A stretch of 64,000 nucleotides of DNA, taken from the NCBI RefSeq assembly GCF_003730015.1, contig NZ_RJTU01000061.1, forward strand, positions 175,673-239,672, written 5' to 3'. Under the pieces are notes generated by a model. It did no database searches and had not been told where the DNA came from. It saw nothing but the letters and a program-made list of their open reading frames with translations. The DNA is from Epilithonimonas hominis. Lineage in GTDB: Bacteria > Bacteroidota > Bacteroidia > Flavobacteriales > Weeksellaceae. Shown here piece by piece: positions 33,201 to 42,918 of this stretch (its first letter is position 1; each line of letters starts with the position of its first letter). Position numbers and translations under genes: made by a program.

Positions 33201-34442
33201 ATGGATACGAAAATAGTAAAAAAGAAATCGAAACTAAAATTTGTCTTAATCATCATTGCTTCCGCAGTTGCGATTGCGATTTTTGGATGGTATTTCTTAA
33301 ACCAGAAAAAAACTTATAATGTAAAATCGGAAGATATCACGATTGATGAAGTGACCAATGGAAAATTTGAAGATATGTTAATGGTAACTGCGCAAACACA
33401 ATCTCTTAATTCTTCTCTTGTGAATGTTTTGGAAGGTGGTGCTGTAAAAGAAATTTTTGCGGAAGATGGACAAATGTTAACTAAAGGACAACCAATCGCA
33501 AGAGTTTATAATCCAAATACGGAATTCAATTATCTGAATCAGGAAACGGGAATTATGCAACAGATCAGCCAGATGAGAAGTTCGCTTTTGGAATTGAAAA
33601 ATCAGGAATTCAATCAGGATAAAGAATTGTTGCAGTCTCAAAATGATTATAATACGGCGTTGCAGACTTTTAATCTTCAAAAAAGATTGTACGATGCGGA
33701 AATCGGAAAGAAAACCGATTATGATATTGCACTTCAGAATTTGAATTATCAAAAAGACAGAAAACAAATCGTGGAAAAAGGCGCTTCTAATGAGAAACTT
33801 TCAAGAAATTCTCAATTTTCAGCCATCAATAATTCCATTAATCAAATGGAAAAAAGCTTGAATATCCTTCGTTCCAACAAAAATAATTTCCTAATAATGT
33901 CGCCTGCTTCTGGAAGATTATCATCGTTCAATATTTCTCTTGGACAGAATTTGACAAGTGGAGAAAGTATTGGAAAAATCGATTTGATGGGCGGTTACAA
34001 ACTCATTGCAAAAGTGGACGAATTTTACATCAATAAACTAACCAACGGAATCAAAGGAACGCTTGATAACAACGGAAAAGAATACGAAGTCATTATCACA
34101 AAAATTCTTCCCGAAGTGAAAGACGGACAGTTTTCTGTAGAGCTTAATTTCATTGATGCAAAAATTGAAAACCTAAAAATAGGAATGACATTCGGGGTGA
34201 AACTGAAATTATCTGCGGACACGCAAAGTATGATGATTCCGAAAGGGAATTTCTACAAAGACACCAATGGAAAATGGATTTTTGTAGTGAAAAATAACAA
34301 AGCTGAAAAACGAAATATTAGTTTGGGAAGAGAAAATCCTCTTTATTATGAAGTGACTTCTGGATTGAAACAAGGCGAATCGGTCATTACTTCAGATTAT
34401 TCTGAATTGAAAAAATATGAAATTTTAGATATTAGAAAATAG
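33201..34442 (+). CDS. HlyD-family periplasmic adaptor protein
   Basis: The 413-residue membrane-fusion protein has one N-terminal membrane helix (about 12-30) and a lipoyl-like half domain (GGAVKEIFAEDGQMLTKGQPIARV). A coiled-coil hairpin (about 100-215) follows, then the second lipoyl half (PASGRLSSFNISLGQNL) and a beta-barrel end. It links the inner-membrane transporter to a TolC-like channel. It is the first gene of a four-gene efflux operon. The substrate is unknown. Confidence 0.9.
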   Translation: MDTKIVKKKSKLKFVLIIIASAVAIAIFGWYFLNQKKTYNVKSEDITIDEVTNGKFEDMLMVTAQTQSLNSSLVNVLEGGAVKEIFAEDGQMLTKGQPIARVYNPNTEFNYLNQETGIMQQISQMRSSLLELKNQEFNQDKELLQSQNDYNTALQTFNLQKRLYDAEIGKKTDYDIALQNLNYQKDRKQIVEKGASNEKLSRNSQFSAINNSINQMEKSLNILRSNKNNFLIMSPASGRLSSFNISLGQNLTSGESIGKIDLMGGYKLIAKVDEFYINKLTNGIKGTLDNNGKEYEVIITKILPEVKDGQFSVELNFIDAKIENLKIGMTFGVKLKLSADTQSMMIPKGNFYKDTNGKWIFVVKNNKAEKRNISLGRENPLYYEVTSGLKQGESVITSDYSELKKYEILDIRK

Positions 34443-34542
34443 ACTGGATAGATAATAGACATTAGACAGAAAATTTAATTCAATTACTAATTTATAATAG
34501 GCTAAGAACTATCAACCAACAACTAAAAACAATCAACTAATT

Positions 34543-35265
34543 ATGATAAATATCACCAACCTTTCAAAAGTCTATAAAACTGAAGATGTTCAAACTAACG
34601 CGCTTAACAATGTAAGTCTGCAAATCAAAGAAGGCGAATTTGTTGCGATAATGGGACCTTCAGGTTGTGGGAAATCAACTTTTCTTAATATTCTTGGACT
34701 TTTGGACAGCGCTTCTTCTGGTTCTTATCAGTTTGAATCCATTGAAACCATCGGAACTTCTGAAAAGAAAAAATCAGATATCAGAAAGAAAAACATCGGT
34801 TTCATTTTCCAGAATTTTAATCTGATTGATGAATTAACAGTTTATGAAAACATCGAATTGCCTTTGATTTACAATGGTGTTTCTTCCTCAGAAAGAAAAA
34901 GAAGAGTGGAAGAAATTATGGAAAAAATCAACATTGCTCACAGAGCAAAACATTATCCACAGCAACTTTCCGGAGGTCAGCAACAAAGAGCGGCGGTTGC
35001 AAGAGCTTTGGTAACAAGACCAAAATTGATTCTTGCCGATGAGCCAACCGGAAATCTTGACAGTTCCAACGGAAACGAAGTCATGAATCTCCTTGCAGAA
35101 CTTCACAGAGAAGGTTCTACAATCGCAATGGTAACGCACTCTTCCTATGATGCGGGCTACGCTTCTAGAATCGTAAATATGAAAGACGGCGAAATCTTCT
35201 CTGAAGAACATTCTTCTCAAAGAAAAGATGTTTTCGAAAAGGCAGACGCAAAAAACTTTGAGTAA
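34543..35265 (+). CDS. ABC transporter ATP-binding protein (MacB/LolD type)
   Basis: The 240-residue ATPase has Walker A GPSGCGKST (38-46), the Q-loop FIFQNFNLI, signature LSGGQQQR, Walker B LILADEPTG and an H-loop VTHSS. The sequence is of the type 7 (MacB/LolD/FtsE) group, which powers FtsX-like permeases that move substrates out of the periplasm or envelope. It works with the permease next to it and the HlyD adaptor before it. Confidence 0.95.
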   Translation: MINITNLSKVYKTEDVQTNALNNVSLQIKEGEFVAIMGPSGCGKSTFLNILGLLDSASSGSYQFESIETIGTSEKKKSDIRKKNIGFIFQNFNLIDELTVYENIELPLIYNGVSSSERKRRVEEIMEKINIAHRAKHYPQQLSGGQQQRAAVARALVTRPKLILADEPTGNLDSSNGNEVMNLLAELHREGSTIAMVTHSSYDAGYASRIVNMKDGEIFSEEHSSQRKDVFEKADAKNFE

Positions 35266-35286
35266 AAGGCTGGAAGACGGAAGACG

Positions 35287-35353
35287 GAAGTCCGAAGTCG
35301 CAAAACCAAATAAACATTACCTTTTAATCTTCCGACTCCCGACTTCGGACTTC
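35287..35353. repeat. 14-bp inverted repeat between ATPase and permease genes
   Basis: GAAGTCCGAAGTCG (35287-35300) and CGACTTCGGACTTC (35340-35353) are perfect complements. Simple GACGGAAGACGGAAG words precede the left arm. It would form a hairpin inside the operon mRNA. Confidence 0.8.
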
Positions 35354-35370
35354 GGACAAAATCAACAATT

Positions 35371-37785
35371 ATGCTAAACAACTGGCTCAAAATTGCCTTC
35401 ATCAATTATAAAAAGAACTGGCTTTCCACGATTATCAATCTGTTTGGATTAACAATCGGTTTGACAGGATTTATGCTCATCCTGATGCATTGGAACGATG
35501 AAGAATCCTACGAAAAATGGAATCCGAAGAAGGAAAATATCTACGCTTTCCAAACTCATAACAAAGCAGAAAATACTTATGAAAATAATATTTCTGTTCC
35601 AATGGCGGAGCGCGCTGTAAAAGTGATTCCTGAGGTTAAGGATTTCGTTTTGTTCAATGGTTCCGGAATGGGTCGTAAAATGACTACGAAAAACAAAACG
35701 GTTTATCAGGGAGACGGAATGTCTGTTTCCGAAAGTTTTTTCAATTTTTTTCCATTTAAATTAGTTTCAGGAAGTTATAAAGATGCTTTGAAAGGCGATA
35801 AAGTGATTGCACTTTCCACAAAAGCAGCCAAAAATCTTTTTGGGAAAACCAATGTTGCCGGGGAAACTGTGAAATTCGATAATAGAAATTATGTAGTCAC
35901 TGCAGTTTATGAATTGCCGACCGGAAATAGCCAGATAAAACCAGAATTTATCATCGCACCTTTTGAACAGATGAAAAATGATAAAGAACAATGGGGGAAT
36001 TTCAATTACGGATGTTTCTTTTTGCTTAAACCTGGAACAGATGTGGAAGCTTTGCAACAGAAATTCTACGACAATATCTTTTTATTTAGAGCAAAAAGAG
36101 ATGCGCAAGGTGCAGGTATAAGTCCGGTGAAATATTTGGAATTGTATGGACCAACAGGAAGTTTGTTTACACCAATTGATGAGATAAAATTACACGCCAA
36201 AGCATCTTGGTTTGGAACAGGAGATTTCAAAACGATGATGATTCTGTTTACGCTTTCTGTTTTGATTGTTGTTTTGTCAGCCATTAATTTTATTAATCTA
36301 AAAACAGCTCAAGCTTCTCAAAGAGCTAAAGAAATAGGCGTAAGAAAAGCAATTGGAAGTACAAAATCAAATTTGGTTCTTCAGTTTTTATTGGAAACTT
36401 TTGTGATTTGTTTTGCTTCATATGTTTTGGCGTTAGCTTTAACAGAATTGCTTTTGCCAAGCTTCAACAAATTTTATGACAAAGAAATCGTGATGAATGA
36501 CTGGCGTATTTACTACTATTCATTTGCTATGGTTTTGGCGGTTACGTTGATTTCGGGATTGATTCCGGCAACTTATCTCGCCAACTTCAAAGCTATCGAA
36601 ACTTTGAAAGGAAATTTCGCCAGAAGTAAACACGGTGTTTGGTTAAGAAACGGAATTTTGACTTTACAACTCATCATTTCATCATTCTTCATCATTGGAG
36701 GTTTGATTGTCAATAATCAGGTGAAATATATGATGGACAAAGATCTTGGCTATAATGGAAAGCAGGTTTTTCTGATTAATTTCAGTGAGAATGTCGCAAA
36801 ACCCTGGCTGAAATATGAGCGTATTAAAAATGAGATGAGAAAAATCCAAGGCGTGGATGCCGTTTCTTATGGAGAAGCAGTTCCTGGAAGTGGTAGATTC
36901 AGCAATTCCAATATGGATTATATGGACAAAAGTATCTACGCTCAACACGGTTCTATGGATTACAACTACCTCCAGTTTATGGATGTCAAACTGAAAAAAG
37001 GACGCTGGCTAAACCCAAATCTCGCTTCTGATACTATCGCTAATGTTTTGGTTAATGAGGCTTTTGTTAAAAAATTTGGATGGACAGATGACCAAGCTTT
37101 TAAAAATGAAGTTCGTCCTGGATTTGACAATAAACCTTACCATATTGTGGGAATTGTAAAGGATTTCAATGTTTTCAATCCTCGTATAGATGTGGACCCA
37201 ATCATATTTTTCCATTACAGAGAAACAGAATGGAAGCGATACAATGTTTATAATATCCAGTTGAAATTAAAAGCAGATGATATTGACGGGACTCTGAAAA
37301 GAATCAAAACCTATTGGCAGAATAATGTAGAACCGGGTTATCCTTTTGATTCTTATTTTATAGATAAAAAATTTGCTGAAAGTTTTGTGAAATATCAGAA
37401 ACAGCAGACTTTGTTTACGATTCTGAATGCAATGGTTTTAATGGTAGCATTGCTCGGACTATTCGCTTTATCATCATTGATGATTGAGCAGAAACTGAAA
37501 GATGTCGCCATCAGAAAAACTTTAGGCGCATCAGACGGAACTTTGATTTTTGGTCTGACCAAGCAATTCCTTTGGATTACGTTGATTGCTGTTTTAATCA
37601 GTATCCCCATCAGTTATTACTTGATGAATGAATGGCTGAAAGATTTCGCTTACCGAATTGATATGCCGATTTTTCCATTCGTCCTCAGTTTGATTTTATT
37701 ATTGATTTTGACATTCGCTGTTGTGAGTTTCAAAGCTTACCGAGCAACCAAAATCAACCTTGTTAAATATCTGAAATACGAATAA
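35371..37785 (+). CDS. FtsX/MacB-type ABC permease, double-module
   Basis: The 804-residue protein has two MacB_PCD/FtsX modules in tandem. The first has a helix at 20-40, a periplasmic domain, and three helices around 285-430 with KEIGVRKAIGSTKSNL. The second begins around 432 and ends with KDVAIRKTLGASDGTL. The double IRKxxGA motifs are the coupling segments to the ATPase. This layout is very common in Bacteroidetes. With the HlyD adaptor and TolC it forms a tripartite exporter of unknown substrate. Confidence 0.92.
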   Translation: MLNNWLKIAFINYKKNWLSTIINLFGLTIGLTGFMLILMHWNDEESYEKWNPKKENIYAFQTHNKAENTYENNISVPMAERAVKVIPEVKDFVLFNGSGMGRKMTTKNKTVYQGDGMSVSESFFNFFPFKLVSGSYKDALKGDKVIALSTKAAKNLFGKTNVAGETVKFDNRNYVVTAVYELPTGNSQIKPEFIIAPFEQMKNDKEQWGNFNYGCFFLLKPGTDVEALQQKFYDNIFLFRAKRDAQGAGISPVKYLELYGPTGSLFTPIDEIKLHAKASWFGTGDFKTMMILFTLSVLIVVLSAINFINLKTAQASQRAKEIGVRKAIGSTKSNLVLQFLLETFVICFASYVLALALTELLLPSFNKFYDKEIVMNDWRIYYYSFAMVLAVTLISGLIPATYLANFKAIETLKGNFARSKHGVWLRNGILTLQLIISSFFIIGGLIVNNQVKYMMDKDLGYNGKQVFLINFSENVAKPWLKYERIKNEMRKIQGVDAVSYGEAVPGSGRFSNSNMDYMDKSIYAQHGSMDYNYLQFMDVKLKKGRWLNPNLASDTIANVLVNEAFVKKFGWTDDQAFKNEVRPGFDNKPYHIVGIVKDFNVFNPRIDVDPIIFFHYRETEWKRYNVYNIQLKLKADDIDGTLKRIKTYWQNNVEPGYPFDSYFIDKKFAESFVKYQKQQTLFTILNAMVLMVALLGLFALSSLMIEQKLKDVAIRKTLGASDGTLIFGLTKQFLWITLIAVLISIPISYYLMNEWLKDFAYRIDMPIFPFVLSLILLLILTFAVVSFKAYRATKINLVKYLKYE

Positions 37786-37862
37786 ACTTAGTTTATTGTT
37801 GTCGGTTGTTAGTTGATAGAAACTAATGCCGACAGCCGACAACTATCAACAATCAACCAATT

Positions 37863-39152
37863 ATGAAAAACCTCTTCTTCATATTATTAATCAATTTTCT
37901 TCCTGCTCAACAGAGTTGGACATTGAAACAATGTCTGGATTATGCTTCTGCCAATCATCCGCTAGTAAAGAAATCTGCGGTTAATATTCAGAAAAATGAC
38001 AGACAGATTTCGGCTTCCAAAGGAATGTTGTTGCCGTCTATTGATGCTGGAATCAATCACAATTATAATTTCGGAAATGGTATCAATCAGCAAAATAATC
38101 AGCGTGAAGCAATCAATACACAAACTGATAATCTCTATGCACAAGCCAATTGGGAGTTGATGAACTGGAAAAATTATCTTAATATTTCGTTGTCCAAAAT
38201 CAATAAAGAAAGTTCGATTTTCAAAATGAAACAGGCTCAGAATGAAGTCAAACTGAATGTCGTCACAATGTTTTTCACTTATCAGAACAGCAAAAGCTGG
38301 TTGGAAGTTTTGGAAACGCAACTTTCAGGAATCGAAGAACAAATCAAACGTACCGAAAAAGAAGTGGAAATTGGGAATCGTCCGAAAAGTGATATTTACG
38401 ATATCAAAGCCAACCTTGGAACAATGCAGGAACAGTGGGTTTCCGCAAAGAATTCCAGAGACCTTTCCAAAATTAATCTTCTGAATGCGCTGGCGATTAC
38501 AAAAGACTCTTTGGATTTTACAATGACCGAGGAAAATTTGGCGAGTTCAAATTTCAACGATGCTAATTTCATCCAAAATCTTTTGGAGAAAAATCCCGCT
38601 TATCAAACGACTTTGGCAGAAATCAAAGCTCAGCAAAAAAATGTTGAGCTTGCAAAATCGGCATATCTGCCTACCTTGAACGGTTCTTACACTTGGTCAA
38701 GTTTTTACAACAAGATTTTGGGACAACCTGCGACTGCCAATTTCTCAGACCAAATCAAAACCAACAAAAACCAACAGTTAGGATTTGGTCTCAATATTCC
38801 GATTTTCAACAAACTACAGGTGAAAAACAACGTTGAAATTGCTAAACTGAATGTCATCAATTCCAATTACGACAAAGATATTGTGATTAATAATTTGACT
38901 CAAAGCATCAATTCTATCAAAGCACAATTCCTGAATGCCCAAGAAAAGTACAATCTTTTGGAAGCCAATTTCGAAAACCAAAGATTATCATTCCAAAAAT
39001 CCGAAGAAAAATACAAAGAAGGATTAATGGATGCTTATACCTTTTTTGTCGTTAGAAATGGTTGGTTACAAGCAAATTATAACCTAATCAACAGCAAAAA
39101 CGACGTTGTGCAGCAAACCGAATTACTCAAAGTTTTTGAAGCTGGTTTTTAA
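37863..39152 (+). CDS. TolC-like outer-membrane efflux protein
   Basis: The 429-residue protein has a short signal peptide (about 1-16), WTLKQCLDYASANHPLVKKS, long coiled-coil helices and two OEP domains. It forms the outer-membrane channel of the exporter encoded by the three genes before it. A strong terminator follows. The 77-base junction to the permease gene contains partly inverted CAACTATCAACAATC words. Confidence 0.9.
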   Translation: MKNLFFILLINFLPAQQSWTLKQCLDYASANHPLVKKSAVNIQKNDRQISASKGMLLPSIDAGINHNYNFGNGINQQNNQREAINTQTDNLYAQANWELMNWKNYLNISLSKINKESSIFKMKQAQNEVKLNVVTMFFTYQNSKSWLEVLETQLSGIEEQIKRTEKEVEIGNRPKSDIYDIKANLGTMQEQWVSAKNSRDLSKINLLNALAITKDSLDFTMTEENLASSNFNDANFIQNLLEKNPAYQTTLAEIKAQQKNVELAKSAYLPTLNGSYTWSSFYNKILGQPATANFSDQIKTNKNQQLGFGLNIPIFNKLQVKNNVEIAKLNVINSNYDKDIVINNLTQSINSIKAQFLNAQEKYNLLEANFENQRLSFQKSEEKYKEGLMDAYTFFVVRNGWLQANYNLINSKNDVVQQTELLKVFEAGF

Positions 39153-39177
39153 AAAAATACATTATTATTTTCTCACG

Positions 39178-39210
39178 AATCCTTCTAGAGCTTAAAAGCT
39201 CGGAAGGATT
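39178..39210 (+). terminator. Terminator of the efflux operon
   Basis: AATCCTTC...GAGCTT pairs with AAGCTC...GAAGGATT and a run of T follows. Confidence 0.85.
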
Positions 39211-39264
39211 TTTTTATTTAGTTTAGTCAAACCACTTTGTCAAACTTACTTTTTATAATTTTTG

Positions 39265-39347
39265 TTTCTCTTTGCTGAGTTTTACGCCTTTGCGAACCTT
39301 CAAATTATTTCCAATAATGACAAAAAAACTTTGCGCTCTTTGCGTTT
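39265..39347. repeat. TTTGCG-word repeat, copy 2
   Basis: The element runs from TTTCTCTTTGCTGAG through CCTTTGCGAACC to AAACTTTGCGCTCTTTGCG. It aligns with 12022-12097 in the same orientation. It fills most of the 290-base gap before topB; nothing else was seen there. Confidence 0.6.
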
Positions 39348-39443
39348 TATTAGAATTATTAATTAACTTATTTTCAAAAAAACAACTTTTCTGATTTTAA
39401 ATTTTTCCGCAACTTTGCTCCCCTTTCAAAAGCAAAAGAATCA

Positions 39444-41546
39444 ATGAAACTTTGTATTGCCGAAAAACCAAGCGTTGCCCGTGATATAGCCAAAGTTTTG
39501 GGTGCTACAACTCCCAAAAGCGGTTATATGGAGGGAAACGGTTATTGCGTGACTTGGACTTTTGGTCATCTTTGTACTTTAAAAGAACCACACGATTACG
39601 CCGAGCATTACAAATCTTGGGATTTAATTTTTCTCCCAATTATTCCCAAAAACTTCGGAATCAAACTGATTGATAACAACGGTGTAGAGAAACAGTTCAA
39701 TACCATAGCAAAGCTGGTCAGCGAATGTGATGAGGTCATTAATTGTGGTGATGCCGGGCAAGAAGGAGAGTTGATTCAGCGTTGGGTTTTGCAGAAAGCC
39801 AAATGCGACAAACCAATGAAACGTCTATGGATTTCATCCCTGACAGAAGATGCCATCAAAGAAGGTTTCGAAAACCTGAAACCTGCGGAAGATTACAAAA
39901 ATCTTTATTTGGCGGGCAATGCAAGAGCAATTGGAGATTGGCTTTTAGGCATTAATGCAACCAGGTTATTCACTAAGAAATTTGGTGGAAACAAAGGTGT
40001 TTTATCGATTGGGCGTGTTCAGACGCCAACTTTGGCAATGCTTGTTCAGCGCCAGAAAGAGATTGATGCTTTTACGCAGGAAGAATATTGGGAACTCAAA
40101 ACCAAATATCGGGAAGTGCTTTTCAGTGCGTCGATTGACCGATTAAAAACCTTAGAAAAAGCAGAAAAAGGTTTAGAATATCTCAAGAAAAACGAATTCG
40201 AAATCGTTTCTTTCGAGATCAAAGAAGGAAAAGAAAAGAATCCGAGATTGTTTGATTTGACGGGGCTTCAGGTTGAAGCGAATAAAAAATACGGTTTCTC
40301 TGCAGAGCAAACTTTAAATTATATCCAAAGTCTTTACGAGAAAAAACACACGACTTATCCGAGAGTTGATACGACTTATTTATCCGAAAATCTTTATCCA
40401 AAAATTGGTGGAATTTTGAGAAGTATGACCATTTATTCGGAGTTTACAGCACCGTTGCTGACGCAGCCGATTCCGAAAACGAAAGCAGTATTTGATGATA
40501 CCAAAGTAACCGACCACCACGCGATTATTCCAACCGAAATTCCGCCTTCCTCTAATTTAACAAGAGAAGAAAAGTTAGTTTACGATTTGGTAGCGAGACG
40601 GTTCATTGCCGTTTTTTACCCTGAATGTAAAATCTCGAATACCTTGGTAGAAGGCCAGGTGGGCACGATTCCTTTCAAAGCTTCGGGGAAACAGATTCTG
40701 GAACCGGGCTGGCGAATTATTTATGCCAAAGACAAAAAAGACCAATCGGAGAAAGACGAAAAAGATAAGGACGAAGAACAGACTATTCCTGAATTCGTTG
40801 CTGGAGAAAAAGGCGACCACGAACCTTTGATCCATCAGGGGAAAACCTCGCCCCCAAAACCTTACACAGAAGCGACTTTGCTAAGAGCAATGGAAACTGC
40901 GGGAAAACAAGTGGAAGATGAAGAGCTTCGTGAAATGCTGAAAAACAACGGCATAGGAAGGCCATCAACCCGGGCCAACATCATCGAAACCTTGTTTAGA
41001 AGGAAATACATCGAGAAGAAACGTAAAAACCTCATCGCCACACAAACCGGAATCGAATTAATCGACACAATTGAAGATGAACTTCTCAAAAGTCCAGAAT
41101 TGACGGGAGAATGGGAATCGAAACTTAGAAAAATTGAAAAAGGGGAGTACGAAGCCAATCAGTTCAAAGAAGAACTGATAGAAATGGTCACAACTTTAAC
41201 CCAAAAAGTGATCAACGGCAAAGCGAAAGTCATTAATTTCGAGGAAGAAAAGCCCGCTCCGAAAGAAAAAAAACCAAGAGAAAAAACCGAAATCATCTGG
41301 GAGGAAACTGGGTGCCCAAAGTGTAAAACCAATAACTTGATGAAAGGTAAAACGGCCATTGGCTGTTCGGATTATAAGGGTTGTGGTTTCAAAGCCCCGT
41401 TTGAGATATTTGGAAAAAAACTGTCAGATAAGCAGCTTCAGGATTTGATTTTAAAAAGCAAAACCTCTAAACTGAAAGGCTTTACCGGCGACAGGGAAGA
41501 AGGTGTTTTGATATTGAATGACGATTTTTCTATCGGTTTCAAATGA
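39444..41546 (+). CDS. topB: DNA topoisomerase III-type (type IA)
   Basis: The 700-residue enzyme has the Toprim start MKLCIAEKPSVARDIAKVLGA with Glu7, and acidic metal motif GDAGQEGE (102-109). The catalytic tyrosine is Tyr305 in TTYPRVDTTYLSE. The central domains contain GLQVEANKKYGFSAEQTL and TEATLLRAMETAGK...GIGRPSTRANIIETL. A Cys4-type zinc-finger region (CPKCKTN...CSDYKGCGF) ends the protein. It relaxes or decatenates DNA. Its length and single finger fit TopB of Bacteroidetes. A charged linker (about 432-455) is lineage-specific. Confidence 0.95.
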   Translation: MKLCIAEKPSVARDIAKVLGATTPKSGYMEGNGYCVTWTFGHLCTLKEPHDYAEHYKSWDLIFLPIIPKNFGIKLIDNNGVEKQFNTIAKLVSECDEVINCGDAGQEGELIQRWVLQKAKCDKPMKRLWISSLTEDAIKEGFENLKPAEDYKNLYLAGNARAIGDWLLGINATRLFTKKFGGNKGVLSIGRVQTPTLAMLVQRQKEIDAFTQEEYWELKTKYREVLFSASIDRLKTLEKAEKGLEYLKKNEFEIVSFEIKEGKEKNPRLFDLTGLQVEANKKYGFSAEQTLNYIQSLYEKKHTTYPRVDTTYLSENLYPKIGGILRSMTIYSEFTAPLLTQPIPKTKAVFDDTKVTDHHAIIPTEIPPSSNLTREEKLVYDLVARRFIAVFYPECKISNTLVEGQVGTIPFKASGKQILEPGWRIIYAKDKKDQSEKDEKDKDEEQTIPEFVAGEKGDHEPLIHQGKTSPPKPYTEATLLRAMETAGKQVEDEELREMLKNNGIGRPSTRANIIETLFRRKYIEKKRKNLIATQTGIELIDTIEDELLKSPELTGEWESKLRKIEKGEYEANQFKEELIEMVTTLTQKVINGKAKVINFEEEKPAPKEKKPREKTEIIWEETGCPKCKTNNLMKGKTAIGCSDYKGCGFKAPFEIFGKKLSDKQLQDLILKSKTSKLKGFTGDREEGVLILNDDFSIGFK

Positions 41547-41619
41547 TAACAAGATTAGGAATTTTGCAGATTATGTCTTGGAAATTCCTTAATTTGCAAT
41601 GCTAAAAATAATTTAAATA

Positions 41620-42822
41620 ATGATTATTCAACCAAGAACAAGAGGATTTATTTGTTTGACAGCGCATCCGGACGGTGCTCTGCAAGCTGTTAAAAATCAG
41701 ATAGAATATGTAAAGTCTAAGGGCAAAATCAAAAACGGCCCAAAAAAAGTTTTGGTCATCGGCGCTTCTACAGGTTTTGGCTTGTCTTCCAGGATTGCTG
41801 CTGCGTTTGGGTCAGATGCTGCAACCATCGGCGTTTTCTTTGAAAAGCCAGCTTCTGAAGGTAAAATGGGAACCGCAGGATGGTATAATTCTGCCGCTTT
41901 TGAAAAAGAAGCCCACGCTGCCGGTTTATACGCAAAAAGTATTAATGGCGATGCATTTTCTGACGATATCAAAAAGCAAACCATTGATTTGATTAAGAAA
42001 GATCTGGGGCAGGTTGATTTGGTGGTTTACAGTTTGGCTTCGCCTAGAAGAACGCACCCAAAAACTGGTGTTGCTTATGCCTCAGTTCTTAAGCCAATTG
42101 GCCAGCCCTTTACTAACAAAACAGTAGATTTTCATACAGGTGTCATCTCTGATATCACGATTAATCCTGTTGAAAATGATGAAGATATAGCCAACACCAT
42201 TGCCGTAATGGGTGGCGAAGACTGGAAATTCTGGATAGAAGATCTGAAAGCAGCAGGTGTTTTGGCAGCAGGTGTTAAAACTGTAGCTTATTCTTACATC
42301 GGCCCGGAACTGACTTTCCCAATTTACAGAAACGGAACTATCGGTCAGGCTAAAAATGACTTGGAAGCAACAGTTCCTGTTTTGAATGATTTACTAAAAG
42401 ATCTTCATGGTGTGTCTTATGTTTCAGTTAATAAAGCTTTGGTAACACAATCTAGCTCAGCAATTCCTGTCGTTCCATTATATATTTCCTTACTTTATAA
42501 AGTGATGAAAGCTAAAGGTACACACGAAGGAACTATCGAACAGATGCAGAGATTATTTGCGGACAGATTATATACAGAAAATGGAGAGGTTGCATTAGAT
42601 TCAGAAGGAAGAATCAGAATTGATGATTGGGAAATGGCAGAAGATGTACAAGCAGAAGTGGCTAAATACTGGGATAAAGTTACAACGGAAACACTGGCTG
42701 AAATCAGTGATATTGACGGTTACAGGAAAGAATTTTTCAACCTTTTTGGTTTCGAGCTGGAAGGTGTAGATTACGAAAAAGATACGGATGAGAATGTAAA
42801 GGTTCCAAGTATTGAATCTTAG
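41620..42822 (+). CDS. fabV: Enoyl-ACP/trans-2-enoyl-CoA reductase FabV
   Basis: The 400-residue enzyme of the extended SDR class catalyses the last reduction in fatty-acid elongation with NADH. It has MIIQPRTRGFICLTAHPDGA, the nucleotide motif VIGASTGFGLSSR, SLASPRRTHPKTG, and the FabV catalytic pair Tyr236-(8 residues)-Lys245 in IYRNGTIGQAK. FabV enzymes are known to be naturally resistant to triclosan. It is monocistronic. Confidence 0.96.
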   Translation: MIIQPRTRGFICLTAHPDGALQAVKNQIEYVKSKGKIKNGPKKVLVIGASTGFGLSSRIAAAFGSDAATIGVFFEKPASEGKMGTAGWYNSAAFEKEAHAAGLYAKSINGDAFSDDIKKQTIDLIKKDLGQVDLVVYSLASPRRTHPKTGVAYASVLKPIGQPFTNKTVDFHTGVISDITINPVENDEDIANTIAVMGGEDWKFWIEDLKAAGVLAAGVKTVAYSYIGPELTFPIYRNGTIGQAKNDLEATVPVLNDLLKDLHGVSYVSVNKALVTQSSSAIPVVPLYISLLYKVMKAKGTHEGTIEQMQRLFADRLYTENGEVALDSEGRIRIDDWEMAEDVQAEVAKYWDKVTTETLAEISDIDGYRKEFFNLFGFELEGVDYEKDTDENVKVPSIES

Positions 42823-42889
42823 ATTTTTAGACTCGGAGATAATGGACTTATAGATAATTAGATTTTTTTTCAGTCATTGGTAAAAAATA

Positions 42890-42917
42890 AAAACGGCTAC
42901 TGAAAGGTAGCCGTTTT
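42890..42917. terminator. Bidirectional terminator between fabV and plsC-like gene
   Basis: AAAACGGCTAC (42890-42900) and GTAGCCGTTTT (42907-42917) form an 11-bp stem with a 6-base loop. A/T runs lie on both sides. Confidence 0.9.
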
Positions 42918-42918
42918 T

